Of a DNA stretch of 17,106 bases, positions 7,119 to 14,295 are shown piece by piece (the first letter of the stretch is position 1; the number at the start of each line of letters is the position of its first letter). A model generated the notes under the pieces. The model had not been told where the DNA came from, did not search any database, and saw only the letters and a program-made list of their open reading frames with translations. Where the stretch lies: assembly GCA_964477345.1 (NCBI GenBank), contig CAYZDL010000024.1, positions 1 through 17,106 on the forward strand, read 5' to 3'. This DNA is from JAJZEO01 sp964477345. Lineage in GTDB: Bacteria; Chlamydiota; Chlamydiia; Chlamydiales; 2-12-FULL-49-11. The translations under genes were made by a program, and so were the position numbers.

Positions 7119-7156
7119 TTTTTGTAAAGATATTGCAAACCAATTAAAACCCGCAA

Positions 7157-8515
7157 TTAGCCGAGGATTTTGTTCATTGCTTGTTCGATGCGTGAGACGC
7201 CGATCACTTCCATCTTAGTTTTGAGTTTTTTGACCATGTTTCTTTCGGGAATAATGCAACGGGTAAATCCCATCTGTTCGGCTTCTCTTAGACGACTCTC
7301 TATTCGAGAAACGCTTCGTACTTCGCCGCCGAGTCCAACTTCTCCGATCACCACAAGTGCAGAGTCTACCGCTTTTGCATTGAATGATGAGGCAATCGCT
7401 GAGATGATCGCAAGGTCTGTAGCCGGTTCGCGGACACGTAAGCCTCCTGCGATCGAAACAAAGACATCGAGGTTGTGAAAATGGTATCCTGTCCTTTTTT
7501 CCAGCACAGCTAAAAGAAGCGCTAAGCGATTTTGATCGATCCCGTGCCCTCTTCGTGAAGAGGTGGGAAAGGCTGAACTTGAAACGAGGGCTTGTATTTC
7601 GACTAATATCGACCGAGTCCCCTCCATCGTCGGAACAATAACTGAACCATTTGTCTCTTTCGACCTTTCTTGTAAGAAAATCTCCGAGGGGTTGGGAACT
7701 TCTTCGAGACCCGTTTCACACATTTGGAAAATCGATACTTCATCAGTGGGGCCAAATCGGTTCTTATGCGCACGCAAGATTCGATACCCATGGTCGGGAT
7801 CTCCTTCAAAATCGAGAACTGTATCGACAATGTGTTCGAGTATCCTAGGACCTGCAATCTCTCCCGACTTGGTCACATGGCCGATAACAAAGGTCGTAAT
7901 TCCTCTTTTCTTGGCAATGTGCATACATTCCATCGCAATTTCTTTCACCTGTACCGGAGAACCTGGAAGAGAACTTACATCACCTTTGTAGACAATTTGA
8001 ATCGAATCAATGATGAGAAAATCAGGTTTTACATTTTCCACTTGAGCTGTGATGTTTTCAAATAGGGTCTCCGAGAGAAGAAATATCCCACTTGATTTGA
8101 TCCCAAGCCGCTTGGCTCTAAGGGAGGTTTGAACAACAGATTCTTCGCCGCAAACGTAGAGAACTTTTTTCCCCTTCTTAGAAAAACTGTCTGCAATCAT
8201 GAGCATGAGGGTCGACTTTCCAATACCAGGATCACCCCCTAAAAGGGTAAGAGAACCCGAAACGATTCCCCCTCCCAAAAGACGGTCGAGTTCACCAATT
8301 CCGGTCATATCACGGCTAACTTCTAGCAGCTCTACTTGATCAATTCTGACAACTTGACTCGCTTCAAGACCCCCATATCTTCTCGCTTCGATGGCAGCTT
8401 CTAAAAACTTCTCGACGGTTCCCCATGATTTGCAAGCAAGACAACTTCCACTCCATTTGATTTGTGCATGCCCACACTCAGTACAAACCCAGCTTTCCTT
8501 TTGCTTCGTCGCCAT
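7157..8515 (-). CDS. radA: DNA repair protein RadA (Sms)
   Basis: RadA is a RecA-like helicase that promotes branch migration of recombination intermediates. It is complete at 452 residues. The N-terminal Cys4 zinc finger is visible (Cys11, Cys14, Cys25, Cys28), then Walker A GGDPGIGKST (Lys100), Walker B FLIIDSIQ at about 167-174, the RadA-specific KNRFG at 251-255, and the C-terminal Lon-like domain (SIAGGLRVREPATDLA, then VVIGEVGLGGEVR). The ATG at 8513-8515 follows a purine-rich AGGAAGAG lying inside the rnc gene; the two genes overlap by 38 bases, implying coupled translation. The same rnc-radA (sms) pairing is known in Chlamydia. Confidence 0.97.
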   Translation of the reverse strand: MATKQKESWVCTECGHAQIKWSGSCLACKSWGTVEKFLEAAIEARRYGGLEASQVVRIDQVELLEVSRDMTGIGELDRLLGGGIVSGSLTLLGGDPGIGKSTLMLMIADSFSKKGKKVLYVCGEESVVQTSLRAKRLGIKSSGIFLLSETLFENITAQVENVKPDFLIIDSIQIVYKGDVSSLPGSPVQVKEIAMECMHIAKKRGITTFVIGHVTKSGEIAGPRILEHIVDTVLDFEGDPDHGYRILRAHKNRFGPTDEVSIFQMCETGLEEVPNPSEIFLQERSKETNGSVIVPTMEGTRSILVEIQALVSSSAFPTSSRRGHGIDQNRLALLLAVLEKRTGYHFHNLDVFVSIAGGLRVREPATDLAIISAIASSFNAKAVDSALVVIGEVGLGGEVRSVSRIESRLREAEQMGFTRCIIPERNMVKKLKTKMEVIGVSRIEQAMNKILG

Positions 8516-9203
8516 TATCGGTCTCTTCCTTCTTGTTGATCGCTTCTTTGGCAGCCTTCATCTCGGCCTCTTTTTTACTCATTCCCTTTCCTTCACCCAC
8601 AATCTTGCCCTGAACTTTCACAGAAACAAGAAATTCTTTTTTGTGAGGGGGACCTTCTTCTCCTACAATTTCGTAAATAGGGAGAGAGTGATACTCTTTT
8701 TGTACATACTCTTGCAGCTCTTTTTTCCAATTTCTTCGAGGGCTACTGATTTTCTCTTCCATCATCTCTTGAAAATGGTCGAAAAAGAACTCCTTTGCAA
8801 CTTCATAACCTCCATCTAGATAAATGGCACCTAGTAAGGCTTCAAAAAGATCGGAAAGGATCGCCCCTTCTCCAATCTGTTTCTCCTCCCCCTTCCCCAC
8901 TTGACAATACTTTTCGATACCTAATTTTATCGTATATTGCTTTAGAGAAGGTGCATCGACAATTTGCTCTTTTAATTGAGTTAAGTCCCCTTCGGGAAGA
9001 TCTGGCGAAGTACGAAAGAGAAAATGGGTGACGATCAGATTCAACACTGAATCACCTAAAAACTCTAACCGTTCGTTGTCTTCCTTTCGAGTTTCTCTTT
9101 TATCAAGAAAGTGCGAGCGGTGAACAAAAGCGATCCTCAGCAATGAGGGATCTTTAAATGTGTACCGAATCTTCTTCTCGATCTCTTCAATAGGTTCTTT
9201 CAA
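8478..9203 (-). CDS. rnc: Ribonuclease III
   Basis: It cleaves double-stranded RNA in rRNA and mRNA processing. The catalytic signature NERLEFLGDSVL (about residues 43-54, with Asp51) and the second metal-binding segment LSDLFEALLGAIYLDGG (Asp118, Glu121) are intact, followed by a C-terminal double-stranded-RNA-binding domain (ELQEYVQKEYHSLPIYE, then KKEAEMKAAKEAI). The open frame runs back to a TTG at 9254. I prefer the TTG at 9201-9203, which has AAGGAAGG about seven bases upstream and gives (M)KEPIEEIEKKI, close to the chlamydial MKHP start. No in-frame ATG exists near the start. The length is about 241 residues. It is the first gene of the minus-strand run, divergent from the ATP-grasp gene. 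Confidence 0.95.
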   Translation of the reverse strand: MKEPIEEIEKKIRYTFKDPSLLRIAFVHRSHFLDKRETRKEDNERLEFLGDSVLNLIVTHFLFRTSPDLPEGDLTQLKEQIVDAPSLKQYTIKLGIEKYCQVGKGEEKQIGEGAILSDLFEALLGAIYLDGGYEVAKEFFFDHFQEMMEEKISSPRRNWKKELQEYVQKEYHSLPIYEIVGEEGPPHKKEFLVSVKVQGKIVGEGKGMSKKEAEMKAAKEAINKKEETDNGDEAKGKLGLY

Positions 9204-9270
9204 TGGGAAACCTTCCTTCTGATCAATTTTCTCTGTTTTATCTCTTTTGTGCAAGAGCTTCTCTAATATG

Positions 9271-9289
9271 TTTGAGGTTTAATCTCAAA
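9271..9289. promoter_or_regulatory. Inverted repeat between rnc and the ATP-grasp gene
   Basis: TTTGAGGTTTAATCTCAAA has 6-base arms around a 7-base AT centre. It lies in the short divergent interval between rnc and the plus-strand gene run, a natural place for an operator or a pair of facing promoter elements (TTGAGG on plus, TTGAGA on minus). No convincing -10 elements were found at proper spacing. Confidence 0.3.
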
Positions 9290-9306
9290 TTCCTTATTTG
9301 GGGTCT

Positions 9307-10500
9307 ATGGATCAAAGCTCTCGGCGACTATTGCTGACAAATGGGCGCTCGCCCATTACCCTCTATCTGGCAAGATTACTCCATTCAAGGAATCATGAGA
9401 TCTTTGTTACTGATCCTCAGAAGTTTCACTATTGTCGATTTTCCAATTGTGTGAAAAAAAATTTCGTCGTTCCCTCTTCTCGTTTTGAGCCTGAAAAGTA
9501 TGTCCTTACTTTGGCGAAAATTGTTCGCGAAGAAAAAATCGATATGGTGATTCCAAACTGGGAAGATGTCTTTCCGATCTCTAAGAGAAAAGAGCTCTTC
9601 CCCTCTTCGTGTAAAGTTTTCGTCTCAGACTTTGAATTGCTTAAAACAGTTCATCATAAAGGGAGCTTCATCGACCTTCTTGATCATTTGGGATTTGAAA
9701 CGCCAGAAACCATCGTTCTTCGTTCAAGAAGAGATCTTGAAAATGTTGATCTTTCAACCTTTGCCCTAAAACAAGGATTTTCCAGAAGCTCAAAGTATGT
9801 CTATAAAGTAAAAAAAGGGTCTCCCCTTCCTCCTGTTTTCCCCACTGAACGAGAGGACTGGATTGCCCAAGAGTGGCTCTCAGGAAATGTCTATTGCACC
9901 TATTCAATTTCCCATCAGGGGAAAATATTTGCCCACTCTGCTTATCCGATGGAATTTGTCAAAGATCACAAAGAAGAGGGGGGGCTGAAACATCCAAATA
10001 TTGGAAGTTATTGTCTTTCGTTTTATTCGATTCATCATGAAAAAATCTTAAAATGGGTTGAAAAATTCGTTGCGAAGACAAATTTTACAGGGCAACTTGC
10101 TTTTGATTTTATTGAACTCTCGAATGGAAAGCTCTATGCGATTGAATGCAACCCCCGTTTAACGAGTGGAGTTACTTTATTTCATCAGAATGATTGTTTG
10201 GATAATGGATTCTTTGCCTTAAATTCCAAGCCTATCTACCCATCAACACAAAAGACCAAACAAATTCTCCTGCCCATGATCTTCTTGGGTTGGCAGCCGG
10301 CAGTATTTTGCAATAAAATCGGTCTTTACCTTAAACACCTTCTTTTTGCAAAAGACATCGTATTTGATATTAAGGATTTAAAACCGTTTCTTTTCCAACC
10401 TTATATCATTTTTAAATGTCTATGGATAAGCTTTCGTAAAAAAAGCTCGATCGCCTCTTCATTTACAGGCGACCTTGACTACAACGGAGAAAAGTCATAA
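9307..10500 (+). CDS. ATP-grasp ligase family protein (CarB-like fold)
   Basis: A 397-residue protein with an N-terminal Rossmann-like domain (LLLTNGRSPITLYLARLL; 'ADPxxF'-like VTDPQKF) and an ATP-grasp core. Recognised positions are Lys155 (FALKQGFSRSS), the adenine-binding WIAQEWLSG at 185-193, acidic Asp267 (AFDFIEL), and the Mg-binding ECNPR at 280-284. Such enzymes join a carboxylate, through an acyl phosphate, to an amine or similar nucleophile; the arrangement resembles carbamoyl-phosphate-synthase-like and amino-acid-ligase members, but the substrate is not readable. The last ~100 residues form an extra C-terminal domain. The ATG at 9307 is preferred over an in-frame TTG at 9298; no good ribosome site is seen for either. 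It is the first gene of a six-gene plus-strand run. Confidence 0.85.
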   Translation: MDQSSRRLLLTNGRSPITLYLARLLHSRNHEIFVTDPQKFHYCRFSNCVKKNFVVPSSRFEPEKYVLTLAKIVREEKIDMVIPNWEDVFPISKRKELFPSSCKVFVSDFELLKTVHHKGSFIDLLDHLGFETPETIVLRSRRDLENVDLSTFALKQGFSRSSKYVYKVKKGSPLPPVFPTEREDWIAQEWLSGNVYCTYSISHQGKIFAHSAYPMEFVKDHKEEGGLKHPNIGSYCLSFYSIHHEKILKWVEKFVAKTNFTGQLAFDFIELSNGKLYAIECNPRLTSGVTLFHQNDCLDNGFFALNSKPIYPSTQKTKQILLPMIFLGWQPAVFCNKIGLYLKHLLFAKDIVFDIKDLKPFLFQPYIIFKCLWISFRKKSSIASSFTGDLDYNGEKS

Positions 10501-10515
10501 CCTGAATGGCTAATT

Positions 10516-11298
10516 ATGGCTACGAAAGGCTCTTTAATCGTTTTCTTGTTACTCATTACCCCTTTGCTTGGGGTAATTTGGCGGCATGATGTAGAAGAAA
10601 AAAAATACCGTGATTTGGCTAACAAATCTTTTTTTCAGCCAGTGGGGGCTGTTTACTGCAAAGGGCTGAATTCAACGGGCACTTTGATCTCTCCTACTAA
10701 AGTCCTTGTCTGTGCCCATGCAATTTATGAGGGAGCTCCTGCCGTCTTCAAAATTTATAGTCCTAGTAAAGGGCAATATATAAAAGTTCGAGGAACAACA
10801 AAACAACACGAATATTTTTCACGCAAAAATGATGAAAATCGACGGATCAATTCGCTACACAATGACATCGGAGTGATCACCTTAGAAGAAGCAATAGAAG
10901 ATATACCTCCTGCTAAATGTTTTTTTTATCCGATCGAAATGGGAACCTTTTGTTTTGGGTGCGGATTTGGACGACCAGGAACAGGTCTCACCGGCCCCAA
11001 AAATCGAGATCAAATCAAACGAGGATTTACCAACATCATTGATAGCATTACCAACGATCCGAATTTTGACCCGTTTTATACGATTTTTTTTGATTCTCCC
11101 GATGAAAATCCTTTCAGTACCCCTTTTGAAGGAATCGGCAGCGAGGGTGATAGTGGTGCCCCTATTTTTATTAAAATAGAAGAAGAGTACTTTTTGATCG
11201 GTCTTTTAAACCTTTTAATTCTAAAAGGATTTTACGCTTCAACCAATACCGTTCTTCCTCTCCTGAATTTTCAAGAATGGATTGAAAAAAACAGTTAG
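10516..11298 (+). CDS. Trypsin-like serine protease with N-terminal signal or anchor
   Basis: A 260-residue S1-type peptidase. The catalytic triad is complete: His68 (VLVCAHAIY), Asp117 (HNDIGVITL) and Ser213 (GSEGDSGAPIF). Residues about 5-22 form a hydrophobic stretch after a Lys, consistent with a Sec signal or an uncleaved membrane anchor, so the domain probably works outside the inner membrane. There is no PDZ domain, unlike HtrA/DegP, and the length fits a single protease domain. It follows the ATP-grasp gene by 15 bases and precedes dapL by 21, so it is probably in the same transcript, an unusual companion for metabolic enzymes. It may process a peptide product or simply be an unrelated effector-like protease. 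Confidence 0.85.
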   Translation: MATKGSLIVFLLLITPLLGVIWRHDVEEKKYRDLANKSFFQPVGAVYCKGLNSTGTLISPTKVLVCAHAIYEGAPAVFKIYSPSKGQYIKVRGTTKQHEYFSRKNDENRRINSLHNDIGVITLEEAIEDIPPAKCFFYPIEMGTFCFGCGFGRPGTGLTGPKNRDQIKRGFTNIIDSITNDPNFDPFYTIFFDSPDENPFSTPFEGIGSEGDSGAPIFIKIEEEYFLIGLLNLLILKGFYASTNTVLPLLNFQEWIEKNS

Positions 11299-11319
11299 AA
11301 TTGTTAAGTTTCTCTAACT

Positions 11320-12592
11320 ATGGCACTGATTGACGAAAAACTCTTGAGGATTTCCAAAAAATACCTTTTTTCTACAATTGAAAAGAAAAGAGATGAATTG
11401 AAGGCCCTACTTCAAGAAGACCAGCTGGTTGATCTTGGAATAGGAGATATTTCTCTACCCCTTGCTCCTTCTATTGTCGAAGGCTTAAAAGCGGGTGCTG
11501 ATGAAATGGGCACACACGTCATAGGGTATGGCCCCTATGAAGGGTACTCTTTTCTTCGCGAAGCCATCGTCAATTCGGAATATTCCCATGTCGATGTTGG
11601 AATAGATGAAATTTTTATTTCCGAAGGGATCAATGGCGATTTGTGTGGGATGCAAGAATTATTTAGCTCCTCTGTCAGCGTAGGGATTATCGACCCCGCC
11701 TACCCCGTCTATCTCGACATCAACATCCTCGCGGGGAGAGAAAAGATCGTCCGCCTTCCGCTGACTGAAGAGAATGGGTACATGCCCAAACCTCCTAATG
11801 AGCTCCTCGACATTGTTTTTTTAACTAGCCCAGGAAATCCGACTGGAATCGCCCAAACTAGAGAATCCCTGCAAGAATGGGTCGATTGGGCAAGAAAATC
11901 AAAGTGCGTGATTTTCTTTGATGCCGCCTATGCCTCCTTTATCCACTCAAAAGATGTTCCTAAAACGATTTATGAAATTGAGGGAGCGAAAGAGGTGGCC
12001 ATCGAGTTTCGTAGCTTTTCAAAATCGTCCGGTTTTACCGGGGTCCGTTTAGGGTACACAGTCGTCCCAAAAAATCTCCTCTTACGAAGCCTTGAAGGAA
12101 AAGAGTTTTCCCTCAATTCCCTTTGGATGAATCGACAATCGACAAAGACCAACGGCATCTCCTTCCCCGTCCAACGAGCAGGCCTTGCGGCGATGAGCCC
12201 CCAAGGAAAAAAAGAGTGCGATGATCAAGTTAAAACGTACCTAACTGGGGCACAAAGAATTAAAGCATCCCTTACTAAACTAGGGTATAAAGTTGTAGGG
12301 GGGATCGATGCTCCTTATCTTTGGTGGAAGGTTCCTTACGGAACTTCTTGGGAATGGTTTGACAAATTGATTCAAGAGTGCCATTTGATCTCAATACCAG
12401 GAGAGGGTTTTGGAAAATCGGGCGAAGGGTATGTTCGCCTTTCAGGNNNNNNNNNNNNNNNNNNNNNNNNNNNNNNNNNNNNNNNNNNNNNNNNNNNNNN
12501 NNNNNNNNNNNNTTGTTACCAAAGAGACCTGTGACAAAGCGCTAATTCATTTAGGTCGACTATCGACTGAGGGGGTATTAAATGAAGTTTGA
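11320..12592 (+). CDS. dapL: LL-diaminopimelate aminotransferase (DapL), interrupted by an assembly gap
   Basis: DapL converts tetrahydrodipicolinate to LL-diaminopimelate with glutamate, the short route to lysine and meso-DAP used by chlamydiae. This fold-type-I PLP enzyme shows the DapL wording throughout: GIGDISLPL, YGPYEGYSFLREAI, SPGNPTG (Asn173), FFDAAYASFI (Asp201, Tyr204), the Schiff-base Lys235 in RSFSKSSGFTGVRLG, and the carboxylate-binding Arg373 in GEGYVRLS. A run of 66 N at 12447-12512 cuts the last conserved block. Reading straight through gives an early stop at 12534, but the other frame after the gap encodes VTKETCDKALIHLGRL, which fits the DapL C-terminus, ends at 12592 and overlaps the next gene's ATG by 11 bases. 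It could be the housekeeping dapL or a paralogue serving this cluster. Confidence 0.85.
12447..12512. other. Assembly gap (66 N)
   Basis: A run of unknown bases inside dapL. For dapL to stay in frame across it, the missing length must leave remainder 2 on division by 3; 66 does not. The stated gap size is therefore probably a placeholder. Confidence 0.95.
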
Positions 12593-13088
12593 GCTTACGC
12601 AAGCGCAAAAACAAAAGTACAAAGAAGAAGGGATGGTGGTACTCGAAGATATCTTTCCTCCTGAGCTACACGCCCACTTAGCCCTTTCCTCCAATGGAAC
12701 CAACCAATTTCAAACAAACCTCGAACAAGAAAAACTCCTAACATTTCGTGGATTAGGAGAAATCCTTCATCAACTTAGCCAAACACGTCCCATACGACTC
12801 ATATACAGTGAAGTTCTCGAAAAAAGACACATTGATTTTCGTGAGTTGCCCTTTCAAGGATTACTTATCGCTATCGTCATCCCTTTAAACGAAAATCGAA
12901 CGACGATTATCGCCACAAACTCCGATTATGTTGTGAGCGAAAGATCTATCGTTGCGGTTTATGGAGAGAGCAATGCTCTCCTAGTTAAAGGGAAGCATAA
13001 TCAAGATCTGTTTAAATTGTATACTCGAAATGGTTACGGGTCTGGCGATCGTTTAAAAAGCTCAGATTCCCCTTTCGTCTATCGATGA
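12582..13088 (+). CDS. Small protein with phytanoyl-CoA-dioxygenase-like N-terminus
   Basis: A 168-residue protein whose start (LTQAQKQKYKEEGMVVLEDIF, then PPEL) closely follows the opening helix-strand of PhyH-type Fe(II)/2-oxoglutarate dioxygenases. The rest does not show the HxD...H iron triad: the only HxD (HIDF, about residue 84) is not in a convincing jelly-roll context, and no distal His-x-Arg is evident. The protein is also far shorter than the usual 250-300 residues. It may be a degenerate, non-catalytic member or an unrelated protein with a similar start. Its ATG lies within the dapL end (overlap 11 bases), indicating translational coupling and a shared function or transcript. The next gene starts 15 bases later. 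Confidence 0.7.
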   Translation: MKFELTQAQKQKYKEEGMVVLEDIFPPELHAHLALSSNGTNQFQTNLEQEKLLTFRGLGEILHQLSQTRPIRLIYSEVLEKRHIDFRELPFQGLLIAIVIPLNENRTTIIATNSDYVVSERSIVAVYGESNALLVKGKHNQDLFKLYTRNGYGSGDRLKSSDSPFVYR

Positions 13089-13103
13089 AACTAGGCTCCC
13101 GAA

Positions 13104-14225
13104 ATGATCAAGAAATGCGACGAAATTTTTTTTAAGTCCATTTTTTTAAGATTTACTAAGCAATTTCGGATGCTCTCTTCGGAAAGTACCGATTTTCTTA
13201 ATTTTTCTTCACTCGACGCTCTCAATTTGATCCACGATGATTATGTTCGCAATACGGCTATTGATTATATGATTCGTTGGGGAGTAGGTCACCTTCCTTC
13301 AAGACCTGTCGACTCATTGATTCAACTCAAGAGGGAGGTAGAAAAAAACTTTGCGGCGCTAACGACCTTTGAATCAGCCACCCTCCTCGAAACGCAAATA
13401 AACCACCCATCGCCATTAATTTCTCAATTAATCACACCCAAAACGCTCATATTAAAGCAAAAGGGATTTCCTTATAACCCTTTACGCCCCGCACTAATCA
13501 AATGTTTTGAGGGGACAGAAGAATCTTCATTAGCCTATCTCGTCCGTTCGATCGAGAAATCTCGATACGACTCGATTGTAATCCTTGCAGAATCGATCTC
13601 TTCTCTTACGGGAAAAAAGGTGAATCTCCGAAATATCTGTGCCGTTTCTAAAGAGTTAGATGCTTTTCTTGTCGTCGATGACACCAATAGTTTTGGTCTA
13701 TTTGGCTACAATGGGATGGGCCTAGCCGCTTCTATTGGAGGCGTTGATTTAGTGATTGGTTCTTTTTGTAAAACTTTTGGCACTTATGCCTCCTACTTCC
13801 TTTCATCAAAAGTGCTTAAAGACCACATTCTTACTTCTTTACCAACACATCCTCTCTCTCCTTTTCTCTTAGGGTTTGTCAAAGCAAGTATCGAGCTATT
13901 ACCCACTCTAAAGCATAAGAGAGAATCGATCTACAAACAAGCCAAATATTTTAGGGAATTGTTTGTGAAAACCGGCATCGGGCTCTCTCAATCAGACACC
14001 CACATCATCTCTCTCAATTTTGATAATGAACTGGAATTAAGACACTTCAACTTTCATCTCTCCGAGAATCAATGTTTATCAAATGTCTACCGTTCGCCTG
14101 AGAAGGTGCATCAAAAAGCAATAGTCCGATTTATTATCAACACCCATCATTCTTCAACGGAACTTATGCGATTAAGCCACATCCTTAAAAACTTGCGCAC
14201 AGCCCCCTATTGCGAAGCACTTTAG
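13104..14225 (+). CDS. Alpha-oxoamine-synthase-like PLP enzyme (AONS/KBL superfamily)
   Basis: A 373-residue fold-type-I PLP protein. Members of this superfamily (BioF, Kbl, HemA, serine palmitoyltransferase, CqsA/LqsA) condense an amino acid with an acyl-CoA and lose CO2. Matching landmarks are NFSSLDALNL near residue 33, WGVGHLPSRP at 59-68, AESISSLTGKKVNL at 162-175 (usual ESVFSMDGDxAPL), VVDDTNSFG at 190-198 (usual VDEAHSxG) and Lys223 in GSFCKTFG as the probable Schiff-base lysine. The PLP-stacking His of the family is replaced by Asn195. The start ATG at 13104 follows the preceding stop by 15 bases. The divergence argues against plain BioF; the acyl and amino substrates are unknown. Probably part of the same transcript as dapL. 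Confidence 0.78.
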   Translation: MIKKCDEIFFKSIFLRFTKQFRMLSSESTDFLNFSSLDALNLIHDDYVRNTAIDYMIRWGVGHLPSRPVDSLIQLKREVEKNFAALTTFESATLLETQINHPSPLISQLITPKTLILKQKGFPYNPLRPALIKCFEGTEESSLAYLVRSIEKSRYDSIVILAESISSLTGKKVNLRNICAVSKELDAFLVVDDTNSFGLFGYNGMGLAASIGGVDLVIGSFCKTFGTYASYFLSSKVLKDHILTSLPTHPLSPFLLGFVKASIELLPTLKHKRESIYKQAKYFRELFVKTGIGLSQSDTHIISLNFDNELELRHFNFHLSENQCLSNVYRSPEKVHQKAIVRFIINTHHSSTELMRLSHILKNLRTAPYCEAL

Positions 14226-14295
14226 TCCCTTGCCTCTCTACTTGCCCGATATATTGTGTGGACTTTTAGTGATTTTTTTTTGATGATCATGAGTT

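Noticed and set aside
7101..7130. Intrinsic terminator on the plus strand (palindrome plus T-run)
   Set aside because: No plus-strand gene lies upstream, and the loop would be only 2-4 bases. An operator reading suits the position better.
7563..7991. 142-codon open frame on the plus strand opposite radA
   Set aside because: It is antisense to conserved RadA motifs and its product is low-complexity Ser/Thr/Pro-rich. There is no start signal.
8391..8819. 142-codon open frame opposite the radA start and rnc end
   Set aside because: It is antisense to two well-supported genes. Its hydrophobic stretches mirror the charged codons of rnc.
11320..12534. dapL ending at the TGA at 12534
   Set aside because: It depends on the stated 66-N gap length. 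The residues after the gap in that frame do not fit DapL, whereas the other frame does.
14226..14295. Terminator between the AONS-like gene and the MFS gene
   Set aside because: There is a T-run, but no GC-rich stem precedes it, so the transcript may well continue into the transporter gene.
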